The notes under the pieces were generated by a model. It was not told where the DNA came from. It saw only the letters and a list, made by a program, of their open reading frames with translations, and made no database searches. A DNA stretch of 22,230 nt. Source: Fibrobacter sp. UBA1313. Its GTDB lineage: Bacteria > Fibrobacterota > Fibrobacteria > Fibrobacterales > Fibrobacteraceae. Positions within the stretch are counted from its first letter, which is position 1; the number at the start of each line of letters is the position of its first letter. The stretch spans positions 402-22,631 of the forward strand of contig DBTP01000212.1 of NCBI GenBank assembly GCA_002307115.1. The letters are read 5' to 3'. Of the stretch, positions 1 to 7,971 are shown piece after piece. A program made the translations under genes and the position numbers.

Positions 1-47
<47 letters not shown>

Positions 48-74
48 ATGGATATTTACTCAAAGACGAGGACA

Positions 75-102
75 ATTATAGCAAACCCGATTTGTTTGGC
101 AA
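75..102 (-). promoter_or_regulatory. sigma70-like promoter for tRNA-Lys
   Basis: On the minus strand there is a -35 box TTGCCA (97-102), a 16-base spacer, and a perfect -10 TATAAT (75-80). The predicted transcription start is near 68, leaving a leader of about 20 bases before the mature tRNA 5' end at 47. Boxes and spacing are seen directly; use as a promoter is inferred. Confidence 0.72.
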
Positions 103-134
103 GGCGTGGGTTTTACTTTTTTTACTTTTTTTGC

Positions 135-1025
135 ATGAATAATGGCGAATGGTTGGATTCTTATTTGAGCTTTTTAGGTGTAGAAAGAAATCTCTCTTCG
201 GCGACAATTCGGAGTTATCAAGAGGATCTGCGTCATTTAGTTTTTTGGCTTGATGACCAGAATATTTTCGTGGGCGATTTGAGTGTGGAAGGTTTAGATC
301 TGTTCCTGAATCAAGTGGCGGCAAAGCTGGAATATAGCCCGACTTCGGTGGCAAGGCATTTCTCAAGTTTACGGGGCTTTTTGAAGTATCTCTTGCAAGA
401 AAAGATTATTTCGTTTTCGACAGAATCCATGCTCGCGACCCCTCGATTGGGCAAATATTTGCCCGCCTGTTTGACTCGTGAAGAGGTGGAAAGCGTTTTT
501 GCGAGCATTCGTGAAACTTCCAAGGTGCCTTTGCGAGATACCGCTTTGCTGGAGCTTCTTTATAGTGCAGGGCTTCGCATTTCAGAGGCCTTGCAACTTC
601 GTTTGGGGCATATTGATTTTGATAATGACTGGCTCACTCCGATTGGTAAAGGGAATAAACAGCGTTTGGTGCCGTTGGGGAAAATGGCGAAAGAAAATCT
701 CTTGGCCTGGATTCGCGAGGGTCGGCCTTTGACGGAGCCGAAAGTAGATTGTTTGATTTTGAACGCTCAAGGCAAAGCGATGAGCCGTATGGGCGCATGG
801 AAAATTGTACAGCAACACACGGTCCATTTAAGTAAGCATGTAACTCCGCATACTTTCAGGCATTCTTTTGCAACACACTGTCTGGAAGCAGGCATGGACT
901 TGCGCGTACTTCAAGAGCTTTTAGGGCACGCCAACGTGACGACAACTCAAATATACACCCATGTGGATTCCGAATTTATTCGCGAAGAACACCGGCAGTT
1001 TCACCCCAGAGAAAGCAAAAAATAG
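135..1025 (+). CDS. xerD: Tyrosine recombinase, XerC/XerD family (XerD-like)
   Basis: This is a site-specific tyrosine recombinase of the kind that resolves chromosome dimers at dif. The 296-aa reading has the usual Xer length: an N-terminal SAM-like core-binding domain (about 5-90) and a C-terminal catalytic domain (about 110-290). The full catalytic set is visible: R148 (in SAGLRISE), K172 (GKGNKQR), H239 and R242 (PHTFRHSF), H265 (LLGHAN) and the nucleophile Y274 (TQIYTHV). The frame opens at 48, but the ATG at 135 gives a normal Xer N-terminus, whereas the extra 29 codons encode an unlikely Phe/Tyr-rich extension. No Shine-Dalgarno sequence precedes 135. The C-terminal EEHRQFHPR resembles XerD more than XerC, but the paralogue assignment is uncertain. 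It starts 88 bases from a tRNA gene, which could suggest an integrase, yet length and motifs fit a housekeeping Xer. Confidence 0.85.
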   Translation: MNNGEWLDSYLSFLGVERNLSSATIRSYQEDLRHLVFWLDDQNIFVGDLSVEGLDLFLNQVAAKLEYSPTSVARHFSSLRGFLKYLLQEKIISFSTESMLATPRLGKYLPACLTREEVESVFASIRETSKVPLRDTALLELLYSAGLRISEALQLRLGHIDFDNDWLTPIGKGNKQRLVPLGKMAKENLLAWIREGRPLTEPKVDCLILNAQGKAMSRMGAWKIVQQHTVHLSKHVTPHTFRHSFATHCLEAGMDLRVLQELLGHANVTTTQIYTHVDSEFIREEHRQFHPRESKK

Positions 1026-1087
1026 GGTGCTTCACCGAGAGGTTTTTTCTACCTTTTGGTGGTTCAATTTTTACTTGAGGTTGCGTC

Positions 1088-2170
1088 ATGAGCAAGAGTT
1101 ATAAGATTGCAGTACTTCCAGGCGATGGAATTGGCCCTGAAGTGATGAAAGAGGCCGTGCGCGTTTTGGATGCGGTGGCAGATCGTTTTGGCTTTAAGAT
1201 TTTGAAAGAATGGGCGGACGTGGGTGGTATTGCCTACGATAATCATGGACATCCGCTTCCTGAGAGCACCCTCAAAACTTGCGAAGCAAGTGATGCAATC
1301 TTGTTTGGTTCTGTGGGTGGCCCCAAGTGGGAAAAGTTACCGCCAGCAATGCAGCCTGAACGCGGAGCGCTTCTCCCCCTCCGCAAGCATTTCAAGTTAT
1401 TTTGCAATTTGCGTCCGGCCCGCGTTTACAAAGAACTGGCCGCTGCCTGTCCGCTCCGTTCTGACATTGTAAAGGATGGCTTTGATATCCTCTGCGTGCG
1501 CGAATTGACAGGCGATGTCTATTTTGGAGAACCCAAGGGTCGCGAAGGTTCTGGCCCCAATGAAGTCGGTTTTGATACCATGCGTTATTCCCGTTATGAA
1601 GTGGAACGCATTGCGAAGTTTGCTTTTGAAGCCGCCATGCTTCGCAAGAAAAAGGTGGTTAGTGTCGATAAGGCTAACGTGTTGACAACGATGGTTCTTT
1701 GGCGCGACGTGGTGAAGGAAGTGGCTGCCCATTATCCAGAAGTTGAAGTGGAACATATCTATGTGGATAATGCAGCGATGCAGTTGTTGCGCCGCCCGCA
1801 TGAGTTTGATGTGATGCTTTGCCCGAACCTTTTTGGTGATATTCTTTCGGACGAATGCGCGATGTTGACAGGTTCCATGGGCCTTCTGCCTTCTGCATCC
1901 ATTGCGGAAGGTTCTTTTGGCTTGTACGAGCCTGCTGGCGGTTCCGCTCCGGATATCGCTGGTAAAGGGATCGCCAATCCTTTGGCCCAGATTCTTTCTG
2001 TCGCACTTATGCTCCGTTATTCTTTGAAGGAAGACACTGCTGCTAAAGCGATTGAAAAGGCAGTGGAGAAGGTAATTACTCAAGGATTCCGTACGGGTGA
2101 AATCTGGAAAGAGGGTTGCACGAAGGTCGGTACAACAGGGATGGGTGACGCCGTTATCGCGGCTCTTTAA
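1088..2170 (+). CDS. leuB: 3-isopropylmalate dehydrogenase
   Basis: A cytoplasmic enzyme of leucine biosynthesis that oxidises and decarboxylates (2R,3S)-3-isopropylmalate to 2-oxoisocaproate with NAD+. The 360-aa length is normal. Family landmarks run in order: LPGDGIGPEV at 10-19, substrate arginines R99, R109 and R138, ELTGDVYFG with Y145, the KANVL block with K195, D227 in the VDNAAMQL block, and metal-binding D251 and D255 in LFGDILSDE. The adenine/NAD loop EPAGGSAPDIAG at 281-292 has the form expected for an NAD-dependent LeuB rather than isocitrate dehydrogenase. A GAGG Shine-Dalgarno motif sits 7 bases before the ATG. It follows xerD by 62 bases and ends in an intrinsic terminator. 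No other leu genes are in the window, so the pathway genes are dispersed or lie elsewhere. Confidence 0.96.
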   Translation: MSKSYKIAVLPGDGIGPEVMKEAVRVLDAVADRFGFKILKEWADVGGIAYDNHGHPLPESTLKTCEASDAILFGSVGGPKWEKLPPAMQPERGALLPLRKHFKLFCNLRPARVYKELAAACPLRSDIVKDGFDILCVRELTGDVYFGEPKGREGSGPNEVGFDTMRYSRYEVERIAKFAFEAAMLRKKKVVSVDKANVLTTMVLWRDVVKEVAAHYPEVEVEHIYVDNAAMQLLRRPHEFDVMLCPNLFGDILSDECAMLTGSMGLLPSASIAEGSFGLYEPAGGSAPDIAGKGIANPLAQILSVALMLRYSLKEDTAAKAIEKAVEKVITQGFRTGEIWKEGCTKVGTTGMGDAVIAAL

Positions 2171-2205
2171 TTTTTTACCTGTATTTTTATGTCCCTTTTG
2201 AATTC

Positions 2206-2236
2206 AAAAAGCTTCGCAAAACGCGGAGCTTTTTTC
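2206..2236 (+). terminator. Intrinsic terminator after leuB
   Basis: AAAAAGCTTCGC (2206-2217) pairs with GCGGAGCTTTTT across a five-base loop, giving a 12-bp stem with one T-G wobble, and runs into a T tract. It lies 36 bases after the leuB stop. Confidence 0.85.
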
Positions 2237-2323
2237 TATAAAAAAAACATGCAAAACTTAGGGTTCTTCGAAAAATGATTTGCGAGAGAGAAGATTGGAA
2301 TGAACTAACCCACAGCAAGCTAC

Positions 2324-2675
2324 TGACGTGCTCCCCTGTAAATGGACAATCCTGAGTGATAGTTCTCCTAAATTTACATAAGGAGAACAAGATGAAAGGC
2401 AAAACAGGAAAGCGCTACAGTGAAGAACAAATAATCCGAGTTCTGGCACAAGTCAACAATGGGGAGAAAATCGATGCGGTCTGCCGAGAGCACGGGATCT
2501 CTGAACCGACATTCCATCGCTGGAAAAAACGCTACGATGGACTCACACAAAACGAACTTGCAAAGGTCAAGAGTCTTGAATCAGAGAATGCCCGCCTCAA
2601 AAGGCTCCTTGCAGAAAGAGACCTTGAGATTGACACCATTAAGGAAGTTTTTTCAAAAAAATGGTGATGCCCTTA
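2324..2675 (+). mobile_element. IS3-family insertion sequence remnant (left end plus orfA)
   Basis: An intact IS3-type orfA lies in this stretch, but the catalytic orfB is missing. The probable left end is TGACGTGCTCCCC at 2324, the TG-start expected of IS3-family terminal repeats, 68 bases before the orfA start. After the orfA stop only a few codons resembling an orfB start can be read before stops, and by 2752 the sequence belongs to an antisense lipoprotein gene. Both the right end and the DDE domain are therefore gone. The exact break point (about 2675) is an estimate; no right inverted repeat or target duplication was found. Confidence 0.6.
2392..2667 (+). CDS. IS3-family transposase OrfA (helix-turn-helix subunit), partner OrfB lost
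   Basis: A 91-aa DNA-binding subunit of an IS3-family transposase. The N-terminal HTH_Tnp_1 type domain (about 8-50) carries the characteristic EEQIIRVL, VCREHGISEPTFHRWKKRY pattern. A leucine-zipper helix (about 58-82, LESENARLKRLLAE) follows, and the protein ends in KEVFSKKW, the usual OrfA end of the IS407/IS2-like groups. An AAGGAG Shine-Dalgarno sequence at 2379-2385 picks the ATG at 2392 over an in-frame ATG at 2356. An A7 run just before the stop is the usual place for programmed frameshifting into OrfB, but OrfB is absent, so the element cannot move by itself. Whether the protein is still made is unknown. Confidence 0.85.
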   Translation: MKGKTGKRYSEEQIIRVLAQVNNGEKIDAVCREHGISEPTFHRWKKRYDGLTQNELAKVKSLESENARLKRLLAERDLEIDTIKEVFSKKW

Positions 2676-2751
2676 AAAGAAACCTATTGTTGGGCTTTGT
2701 CATTTTTTTAAATTTTGCTTTTTCATCCAGAAAAAACTCTGGAGTAAAAAA

Positions 2752-3849
2752 TTATTCAACCACAGTACAACTAGGGTCTATCTCTTCAATGCTTTCGACA
2801 GTGATGATCATTCCGTTACAATTCAACGTGATCAACCCCGAATCGCTTGATGAACTCGTTTCTGTATCAATCGTTGAAGAGCTAGAAAGTACGTCAGAGA
2901 GGCTAGAACTGCCTATACTGGGGGTTGGCGTGTAGCCGTTCCCTACCAAAGCGAGTCCGGAATTGGATGTGTCTGTACAGTTGGTTATTTGACCGCCGAA
3001 CATTTGATTGTGATAACCCACAATGCTTCCAACGGTGCCACCCTCTTCGCTGGAAATAGATCCAGAATTAGTGGATAGGATCACTTCCCCACTTATGCCA
3101 TTGTTCCCCACGATACCCCCGACTTGACTATCTCCCGTAACCGAACCTTTATTGACGCAGTTGGAGATGGTGGTGAGGCTGGATTCACCCGCGATACCGC
3201 CCACTTGGGTGTAGTGCCCCACTACGATCGCTTCGTTTGTACAACTATTTACAGTGCTGTATTGAACATCACCGACGATACCTGCCACAAACATATTTCC
3301 CTCAAAGTAAGAATTCACCACTTTAATATTTCTGAGAATAGCATTGTTCGCAGAGCCGAAAAGACCTACGAATTGAGCGTCTGGTTCATTCACGTAAGCT
3401 CCGCTGATCGTGTAACCATCGCCATCAAAAATGCCTTCAAACCATGAATACTGAGCATCGCCGATGATAAGCCACAAATGGGCAGGTGCAGAACTTCCCC
3501 ACGATTTTGCGTCGCCAGTGTTTAGAACGATATCATCTGTGAGTTTAAAATATTGACCATCAAAACTTTCCCCTCCATTCACTTCCTGTGCTAAAAAAGC
3601 GAGTTGTTCCGGATCGGCAATAAGGTAGGGGTCGTCTTTTGTTCCTGTGCCACCAGCAAAGGCTGTAGCGATAGAGCCATCCCAAACGTGGGTATAGTTC
3701 AGTGTCGCCGAAGGATCTGTATTTTGAAAACTGGACTCTGGTTCACTATTTGATGAAGAATCTCCACTACATGCAGAGAGAAAACCAACAAAAATAAGCG
3801 ATGTGAAACCCAGAATCGCCGAAGAAAGAATTTGTTTATTGGTAGGCAT
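2752..3849 (-). CDS. GLUG-repeat surface lipoprotein
   Basis: A 365-aa predicted lipoprotein. The signal peptide ends in a lipobox with C27 (FLSAC), followed by a Ser-rich tether. A beta-helix-like region starts with GTGTKDDPYLI (68-78) and a FDGDGYTISG block (141-150). It then has about four GLUG-type repeats (about 188-300), for example VGGIAGESS and VGGIVGNNG. A second Ser-rich linker (about 311-336) leads to a short C-terminal tail with two cysteines (C344, C361). GLUG repeats occur in extracellular adhesin- or protease-like proteins; no catalytic domain is seen, so the function is unknown. AGGAG lies 7 bases before the ATG. It is a divergent paralogue of the gene at 3942-4991, same strand, 92 bases downstream of it, and its 3' end abuts the IS remnant. 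Confidence 0.8.
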   Translation of the reverse strand: MPTNKQILSSAILGFTSLIFVGFLSACSGDSSSNSEPESSFQNTDPSATLNYTHVWDGSIATAFAGGTGTKDDPYLIADPEQLAFLAQEVNGGESFDGQYFKLTDDIVLNTGDAKSWGSSAPAHLWLIIGDAQYSWFEGIFDGDGYTISGAYVNEPDAQFVGLFGSANNAILRNIKVVNSYFEGNMFVAGIVGDVQYSTVNSCTNEAIVVGHYTQVGGIAGESSLTTISNCVNKGSVTGDSQVGGIVGNNGISGEVILSTNSGSISSEEGGTVGSIVGYHNQMFGGQITNCTDTSNSGLALVGNGYTPTPSIGSSSLSDVLSSSSTIDTETSSSSDSGLITLNCNGMIITVESIEEIDPSCTVVE

Positions 3850-3941
3850 GAAAAACTCCTGTGATGTAAAAAGTATATAAATTCACAATCAAGTAAAGCG
3901 TTGCTCATTCAAAGCAAGAGTCCCATTGCAATTAATAGACA

Positions 3942-4991
3942 TTATTCCATCCAACTGAAACTGGGGTAACCGCCATTTTTTTTGGAAACCCATTTCCACA
4001 CATCGGTTCCGTTATTGAGTGTCTGTACAAATCCAGAAACTTTCATTTCAGAGGTACTTTTTCCTTCGGCAAGGGTGTCGGCAAGTGTGGAAATAAAATT
4101 ATCGTAATAGCAGTTCACTACTGTAGCACTTGAGGCTTTTGTTCCCACGATGGTGCCCGCATTTCTAGTAGAATCGCCATTCACAATTGTGGCTATGAGG
4201 TAACAATTGGTAATGCTTGCTCCTTGAACGTTTTCGCCTGCAATGCCCCCAACATTAATTTTGCTTGCGGATACGTTCCCTTTGTTGAAAACATTCTTAA
4301 TTTCGCTTGCGTTATTGGAGCCTGCAATACCACCAGCGGTAAATGAACCATTGACGTTGCCGCTATTATAACTTTCCTGAATGATGCTTCCATTGACGTT
4401 GACGCCGACAAGGCCACCCACATACTGACTCGTGGCGCTGACAGAGGCTTCATTGTAGACCTTTTCTACAACACTTTCAAAGTTGTAGCCAACGATGGAA
4501 CCCACTGCATAACGAGCATTAATATAAGAGTTTATAAGCCCCATATTTTTGACTCTTCCGCTATATACCACCCCAAAAAGACCCGCGTAGGCATTCGTAT
4601 CATTGAAGTAGAGGCCGCTAATCGTGTGCCCATCTCCATCAAAGGTGCCACTAAAAGGGCAGGCGGTAATATCATTTTTTTTGCCAATGGGAACCCAAAT
4701 ATTTGTCGGAGGAGTGGTTCCCCATTCTGCAGCATTTCCTTCATTGAGAACAATATCCGTTGTCATTTTGAAATACACACCGGCGTAGGATTTGCAACTA
4801 TTGACATCTGATGCCAATTGAATTAAGTCCTCTGCAGAGGTAATTTCATAGGGCTTTTCTTCGGTTGTTCCAACGGTAGGATCCTCTTCTGGATCAATAT
4901 CTGACGATGATGAATCGGAGCTACAACCACAAATTGTGATTGAGACCATTAGACAAAGACGACTGAATAATCTCATCCTATTTTTAAGCAT
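3942..4991 (-). CDS. GLUG-repeat surface lipoprotein, paralogue of the adjacent gene
   Basis: A 349-aa predicted lipoprotein with lipobox C23 (ITICGC) and a Ser/Asp-rich tether. It shares its architecture with its neighbour: a PYEITSAEDLIQLA start (about 48-61), FKMTTDIVLNEGNA, the FDGDGHTISG block, then four GLUG-type repeats (VGSIVGYN, VGGLVGVN, AGGIAGSN, VGGIAGEN) spaced about 23-25 residues apart. It lacks the Ser-rich C-terminal linker and tail of the neighbour, ending instead in a WKWVSKKNGGYPSFSW block typical of the end of such beta-helices. AAGGAG lies 8 bases before the ATG, and a good promoter lies just upstream. Likely anchored in the outer membrane and facing outward; the ligand is unknown. 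Confidence 0.8.
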   Translation of the reverse strand: MLKNRMRLFSRLCLMVSITICGCSSDSSSSDIDPEEDPTVGTTEEKPYEITSAEDLIQLASDVNSCKSYAGVYFKMTTDIVLNEGNAAEWGTTPPTNIWVPIGKKNDITACPFSGTFDGDGHTISGLYFNDTNAYAGLFGVVYSGRVKNMGLINSYINARYAVGSIVGYNFESVVEKVYNEASVSATSQYVGGLVGVNVNGSIIQESYNSGNVNGSFTAGGIAGSNNASEIKNVFNKGNVSASKINVGGIAGENVQGASITNCYLIATIVNGDSTRNAGTIVGTKASSATVVNCYYDNFISTLADTLAEGKSTSEMKVSGFVQTLNNGTDVWKWVSKKNGGYPSFSWME

Positions 4992-5022
4992 AATGTCACT
5001 CCTTAAAAAGCCACCCTACAGA

Positions 5023-5052
5023 AATATAATCATCGAATGACGCTATTTTCAA
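5023..5052 (-). promoter_or_regulatory. Promoter for the GLUG lipoprotein gene 3942-4991
   Basis: On the minus strand, -35 TTGAAA (5047-5052), an 18-base spacer and -10 TATATT (5023-5028) precede the ATG at 4991. The predicted leader of about 25 bases includes the AAGGAG ribosome site. The boxes are seen directly; activity is inferred. Confidence 0.55.
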
Positions 5053-5203
5053 GAACAAGTAAAACCATTAGAAATTATTTTGTGATAAATAAAATCGAAC
5101 GAGACGTCCCTAGAATAGGAAAGAAAAATGGCAAACACAGCTTGTATTAACCATTTCAAAGGGTTTCAAAGTCAAGGAAAAACAAAATGGAGCGAAGAAA
5201 CGA

Positions 5204-6304
5204 CTATTCTTCTTCCTCAATCGTTTCGGGTTCTTCTACTGTCCAATCTTTGATCTTTTGGGCGAGCTCTGTTTGACCCGCAGTTTCCAAACGTTCAAAA
5301 AAGCGTTGCATGGTTTCCGCATCAATTCCAGCAAGTTCATTTTCATACGTGTTCAAGTACTTTTTGAGGCGTGGAAATTCATCCAAAGAAATAAGCAAAT
5401 CAATGTAAGTGGCACTAATTCCATTTCCGATGCGATACTTTTCATGATCATTAAGAAGCGATTCTTTGCGCCCTGCGGGAATAATTTGGCAAAGACGAGC
5501 GAGATGAAATTCTTTGGGGAATTTTTCGTAAAGGATCTCTGCTGTTTTGATTGCGTCTTGCATTTGGCCCAGTTTATGAAAGCAGGCGACGGAAATATCC
5601 AAAAATTCTTCCTCATCTTCTAGGCCTGGATTTGTGACTTCAGAAAGGAGGCGCTGTGTCTCTGCAACATTGCCGGCAGTATAATAAGCATTTGCTACAT
5701 CCAAAAGGGTCGCATTACTTCTGTCCGGGTCTTGTTTGTAACTCGCTTTCTCGTAGAATTCCGGATCCCCTAAGCCATCAGCCATATCGCGCACCGCAGA
5801 GAGCACGGCATCTTCGTTTTCGAGTTCGTTGGAATCGACGGTTTCAAAAATGGATTCCATTAGTTTGTGCGACATCTCTGCATCTAGAAATTCATTAAGA
5901 GAAAGGAATATGGCGGCACGACCATCTTCGCCAGAGTTATTGACCGCTAAATCGTGAACTAAATCGACGATGTAGGACTTCTCTTCAAAATCTTTTGCAA
6001 TGTCGGTAAAGAAGGCACAAGCATCTGCAAAAAGATCATAGAACTCATCATCTTCTTCAACTTTGCTTAGAAGTGCATCAGAGTTGAGGAACCAAGCGAG
6101 GAGTTCCAATTGAATTTTGGGATCATTCACAGCTTCAATATGATCCAATTGTTTGGATAAAATTTCAAAAGCTTTGTCCAGATCTTTAAGGGCTGAGTGA
6201 CGACCTTTGGCGAAATCACAAAGAACTTTGCGTATGTCTTCTACAGGGGTACGGGCGGCGGCTTCGGCTGCGGGACTCTTCCAAACTGCTTTTTTCTTAG
6301 CCAT
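5204..6304 (-). CDS. Helical-repeat protein of unknown function, last gene of the TonB operon
   Basis: Not recognised. The 366-aa protein has no signal peptide or membrane segment, so it is probably cytoplasmic. It is acidic, ends in a run of glutamates, and appears entirely helical. The centre and C-terminal half (for example NAYYTAGNVAETQRLLSEV and MQDAIKTAEILYEKFPKEF) read like degenerate TPR/alpha-solenoid units, which suggests protein binding. The N-terminus is Lys/Ala-rich. GAGG sits 6 bases before the ATG. It begins 22 bases after the TPR gene on the same strand, so it is probably the last gene of the TonB operon, although a separate promoter cannot be excluded. No terminator is visible after it. 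Confidence 0.7.
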   Translation of the reverse strand: MAKKKAVWKSPAAEAAARTPVEDIRKVLCDFAKGRHSALKDLDKAFEILSKQLDHIEAVNDPKIQLELLAWFLNSDALLSKVEEDDEFYDLFADACAFFTDIAKDFEEKSYIVDLVHDLAVNNSGEDGRAAIFLSLNEFLDAEMSHKLMESIFETVDSNELENEDAVLSAVRDMADGLGDPEFYEKASYKQDPDRSNATLLDVANAYYTAGNVAETQRLLSEVTNPGLEDEEEFLDISVACFHKLGQMQDAIKTAEILYEKFPKEFHLARLCQIIPAGRKESLLNDHEKYRIGNGISATYIDLLISLDEFPRLKKYLNTYENELAGIDAETMQRFFERLETAGQTELAQKIKDWTVEEPETIEEEE

Positions 6305-6326
6305 TATAAACCTCGAATAATTTGTC

Positions 6327-7313
6327 TTATTTTTTTTCTAAAATTCTTTTATAAATCGAATTCGCTCGTTCTTCATCGCCTGCGTTGAACCAGGTATTCG
6401 CTATGTTTTCAGCACCAATGCGTCCTTGTGAATAACCCATTTTCCATGCGCCTATATATTGTTCTAGAGCCTCGTCATAGCGATGTTGTTCAAAATAGAT
6501 TTGCCCCAAGTCTACATAAAGTTCGGGCAAATTTTTCTTATGGCGGAATCCTTCTTCCAAGGTAAATATAGCCATCCAAGGAGCCTCTGCTTTGAGATAC
6601 ATTTGGGCAAGGTAACGACGAGCCTGCGTATTGTCCGGATCCATCAAGAGCCCATCTTCCATTGCATTGATTGCTTTTTGAGTGGAATCCATACTTGCGT
6701 AATAGTAAGCAATGGTGTAGTTCACTTCGGGGCCAGCCGATGCCGTCAGTTGGAGCGCATTATTCAGTGTTTTGATGGCAAATTCGTAGTCTCCCAGTTT
6801 TTCGTACACTTCTGCAAGACCAAACCAAGCGTCCATGCGATCAGGGTTAAGATAGATGGCTTTTTCAAAGTGCTTTTGAGCAAGGGCGAAATCTCTTCCT
6901 TTGAGGTAACATTCAGCAAGAGCAAAATGAATGTGATCCGATTCTTCGCCAAGTTCCAAGGCCCGATTGTAAGAGGCTATGGCGAACCCAGGATCTCCAG
7001 AGAGATAATAGATATCGCCTAGCAATATCCATGCTTTGACAAAATCGGGCATGAGTTCGGTGGTGCGGCGGTAGGCGACCATCGCAATATTATTTTTGCC
7101 CAGTTGTACGAGTGTATTCCCCAAATTGAACCACGCAAAGGGTTCATATTGGCCTTCACGAATGGCAGCTCGATAGAAGGGCACCGCGTCTTTAAATTTT
7201 CCTTGATCATAAAATTCGTTGGCTTTTTTAAAAAAATCCTGAGCAGATGCTCCCGAGGAAAAGAGCAGGCATAACGTCAAAAATAATCGACAGCGGACGA
7301 CGTTACCGAACAA
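6327..7313 (-). CDS. Periplasmic TPR protein of the TonB operon (TTG start)
   Basis: A 328-aa secreted TPR protein. The frame is open from 7373, but the only ribosome site is AAGGAG at 7320-7325, six bases before a TTG at 7313. Starting there gives a clean signal peptide (MFGNVVRCRLFLTLCLLFSS then GASA, cleavage about residue 24). The upstream ATG would add 20 basic residues and a long overlap. About nine consecutive 34-residue TPR-like units then fill the chain, with typical W/Y-LG and A-Y residues (for example FAWFNLGNTLVQLGK and WFGLAEVYEKLGDY). It overlaps the 3' end of tonB by 11 bases, implying translational coupling. TPR genes also follow tonB in TonB2/TtpC-type clusters, where they are thought to assist TonB function in the periplasm. 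Confidence 0.85.
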   Translation of the reverse strand: MFGNVVRCRLFLTLCLLFSSGASAQDFFKKANEFYDQGKFKDAVPFYRAAIREGQYEPFAWFNLGNTLVQLGKNNIAMVAYRRTTELMPDFVKAWILLGDIYYLSGDPGFAIASYNRALELGEESDHIHFALAECYLKGRDFALAQKHFEKAIYLNPDRMDAWFGLAEVYEKLGDYEFAIKTLNNALQLTASAGPEVNYTIAYYYASMDSTQKAINAMEDGLLMDPDNTQARRYLAQMYLKAEAPWMAIFTLEEGFRHKKNLPELYVDLGQIYFEQHRYDEALEQYIGAWKMGYSQGRIGAENIANTWFNAGDEERANSIYKRILEKK

Positions 7314-7962
7314 ACTTAAACTCCTTGGTTGCTTTTTGCGAGACCGGATAGCCACCCAGTTTCGCCGGCTCAAATTTCCATTGACGAATGGCCTCTAAAG
7401 CTACCGTTTCAAAACCGTATCCAGGAGGGTCTACCGTAAGAATTTGGGTCTGTGCAACATTACCATAAACATCAATCACAAGATAAACTTTCACATAACC
7501 GGAAATGCCGAGTTTCTTCGCTCGTTCTGGATATTCGGGCTGAACTTCTTTGAGACTTTTAGCTTCAATATCAACATCGCCCGCTTCATAAATAACGTTC
7601 CCCATATTTCCCCCACCCACGGAAACACCCACGCCATCACCTGATTCGCTGAGGGAACCCCTTGCCAGTGACAAATCCATTTGAAAATTCTGTGAACGTG
7701 CGTTGCTGTTTACCGGATTTGCCTTAAAATTATTGGGTTGAGAAATTTTGCGAATCAATTTGGGTGTGGTTTCCCGTTTTTTTTCTTGAACGACCATTTC
7801 TACTTCTGTCAGTGATTCTGTTTTTATGGTTCGGGGTTTATCATTGGTATTAAAGTAAAGCACGTTGATGACTGGAACTGCTAAAAAGAAAATTACGTCA
7901 ATTATCAGTGCTGCGAAGAACGCAAACGGATAACGAAGTAATGTAAAATAAGTTTCTTTCAT
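7303..7962 (-). CDS. tonB: TonB energy-transducing protein
   Basis: The transducer that carries energy from the ExbB/ExbD proton channel to outer-membrane TonB-dependent transporters. The 219-aa protein has a short cytoplasmic tail, one signal anchor (about 13-37), a periplasmic linker and a C-terminal TonB domain (about 138-219). Family landmarks are YPERAKKLGISGYVKV, then ALEAIRQWKFEPAKLGGYPV. The linker lacks the long Pro-Glu/Pro-Lys spacer of E. coli TonB and instead has a Gly-rich patch (about 109-122), as in shorter TonB2-like proteins. Anchor side-chains such as D22 lie within the membrane helix. It begins 9 bases after exbD with no clear Shine-Dalgarno sequence and overlaps the TPR gene. 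Confidence 0.93.
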   Translation of the reverse strand: MKETYFTLLRYPFAFFAALIIDVIFFLAVPVINVLYFNTNDKPRTIKTESLTEVEMVVQEKKRETTPKLIRKISQPNNFKANPVNSNARSQNFQMDLSLARGSLSESGDGVGVSVGGGNMGNVIYEAGDVDIEAKSLKEVQPEYPERAKKLGISGYVKVYLVIDVYGNVAQTQILTVDPPGYGFETVALEAIRQWKFEPAKLGGYPVSQKATKEFKFVR

Positions 7963-7971
7963 GGGTTTGAG

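Noticed and set aside
48..134. N-terminal extension of the recombinase from the ATG at 48
   Set aside because: It covers the tRNA promoter, encodes a Phe/Tyr-rich segment foreign to Xer proteins, and the ATG at 135 gives the normal 296-aa length.
135..1025. Phage or genomic-island integrase next to a tRNA
   Set aside because: Length and motifs fit a Xer recombinase, the tRNA is intact as far as seen, no attachment repeat was found, and leuB follows directly.
1397..2083. Long minus-strand frame of 228 codons
   Set aside because: Lies fully inside leuB on the opposite strand; its protein is Cys/His/Arg-rich with no domain, a typical antisense shadow.
2710..2751. Short TCCAGA/TCTGGA hairpin as terminator for the GLUG lipoprotein gene
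   Set aside because: The stem is only six pairs and no T run follows on the minus strand.
2459..2935. Plus-strand 158-codon frame as an OrfB of the IS element
   Set aside because: After a few codons it has no DDE transposase motifs and runs antisense through the GLUG gene. It is only the residual frame after the break.
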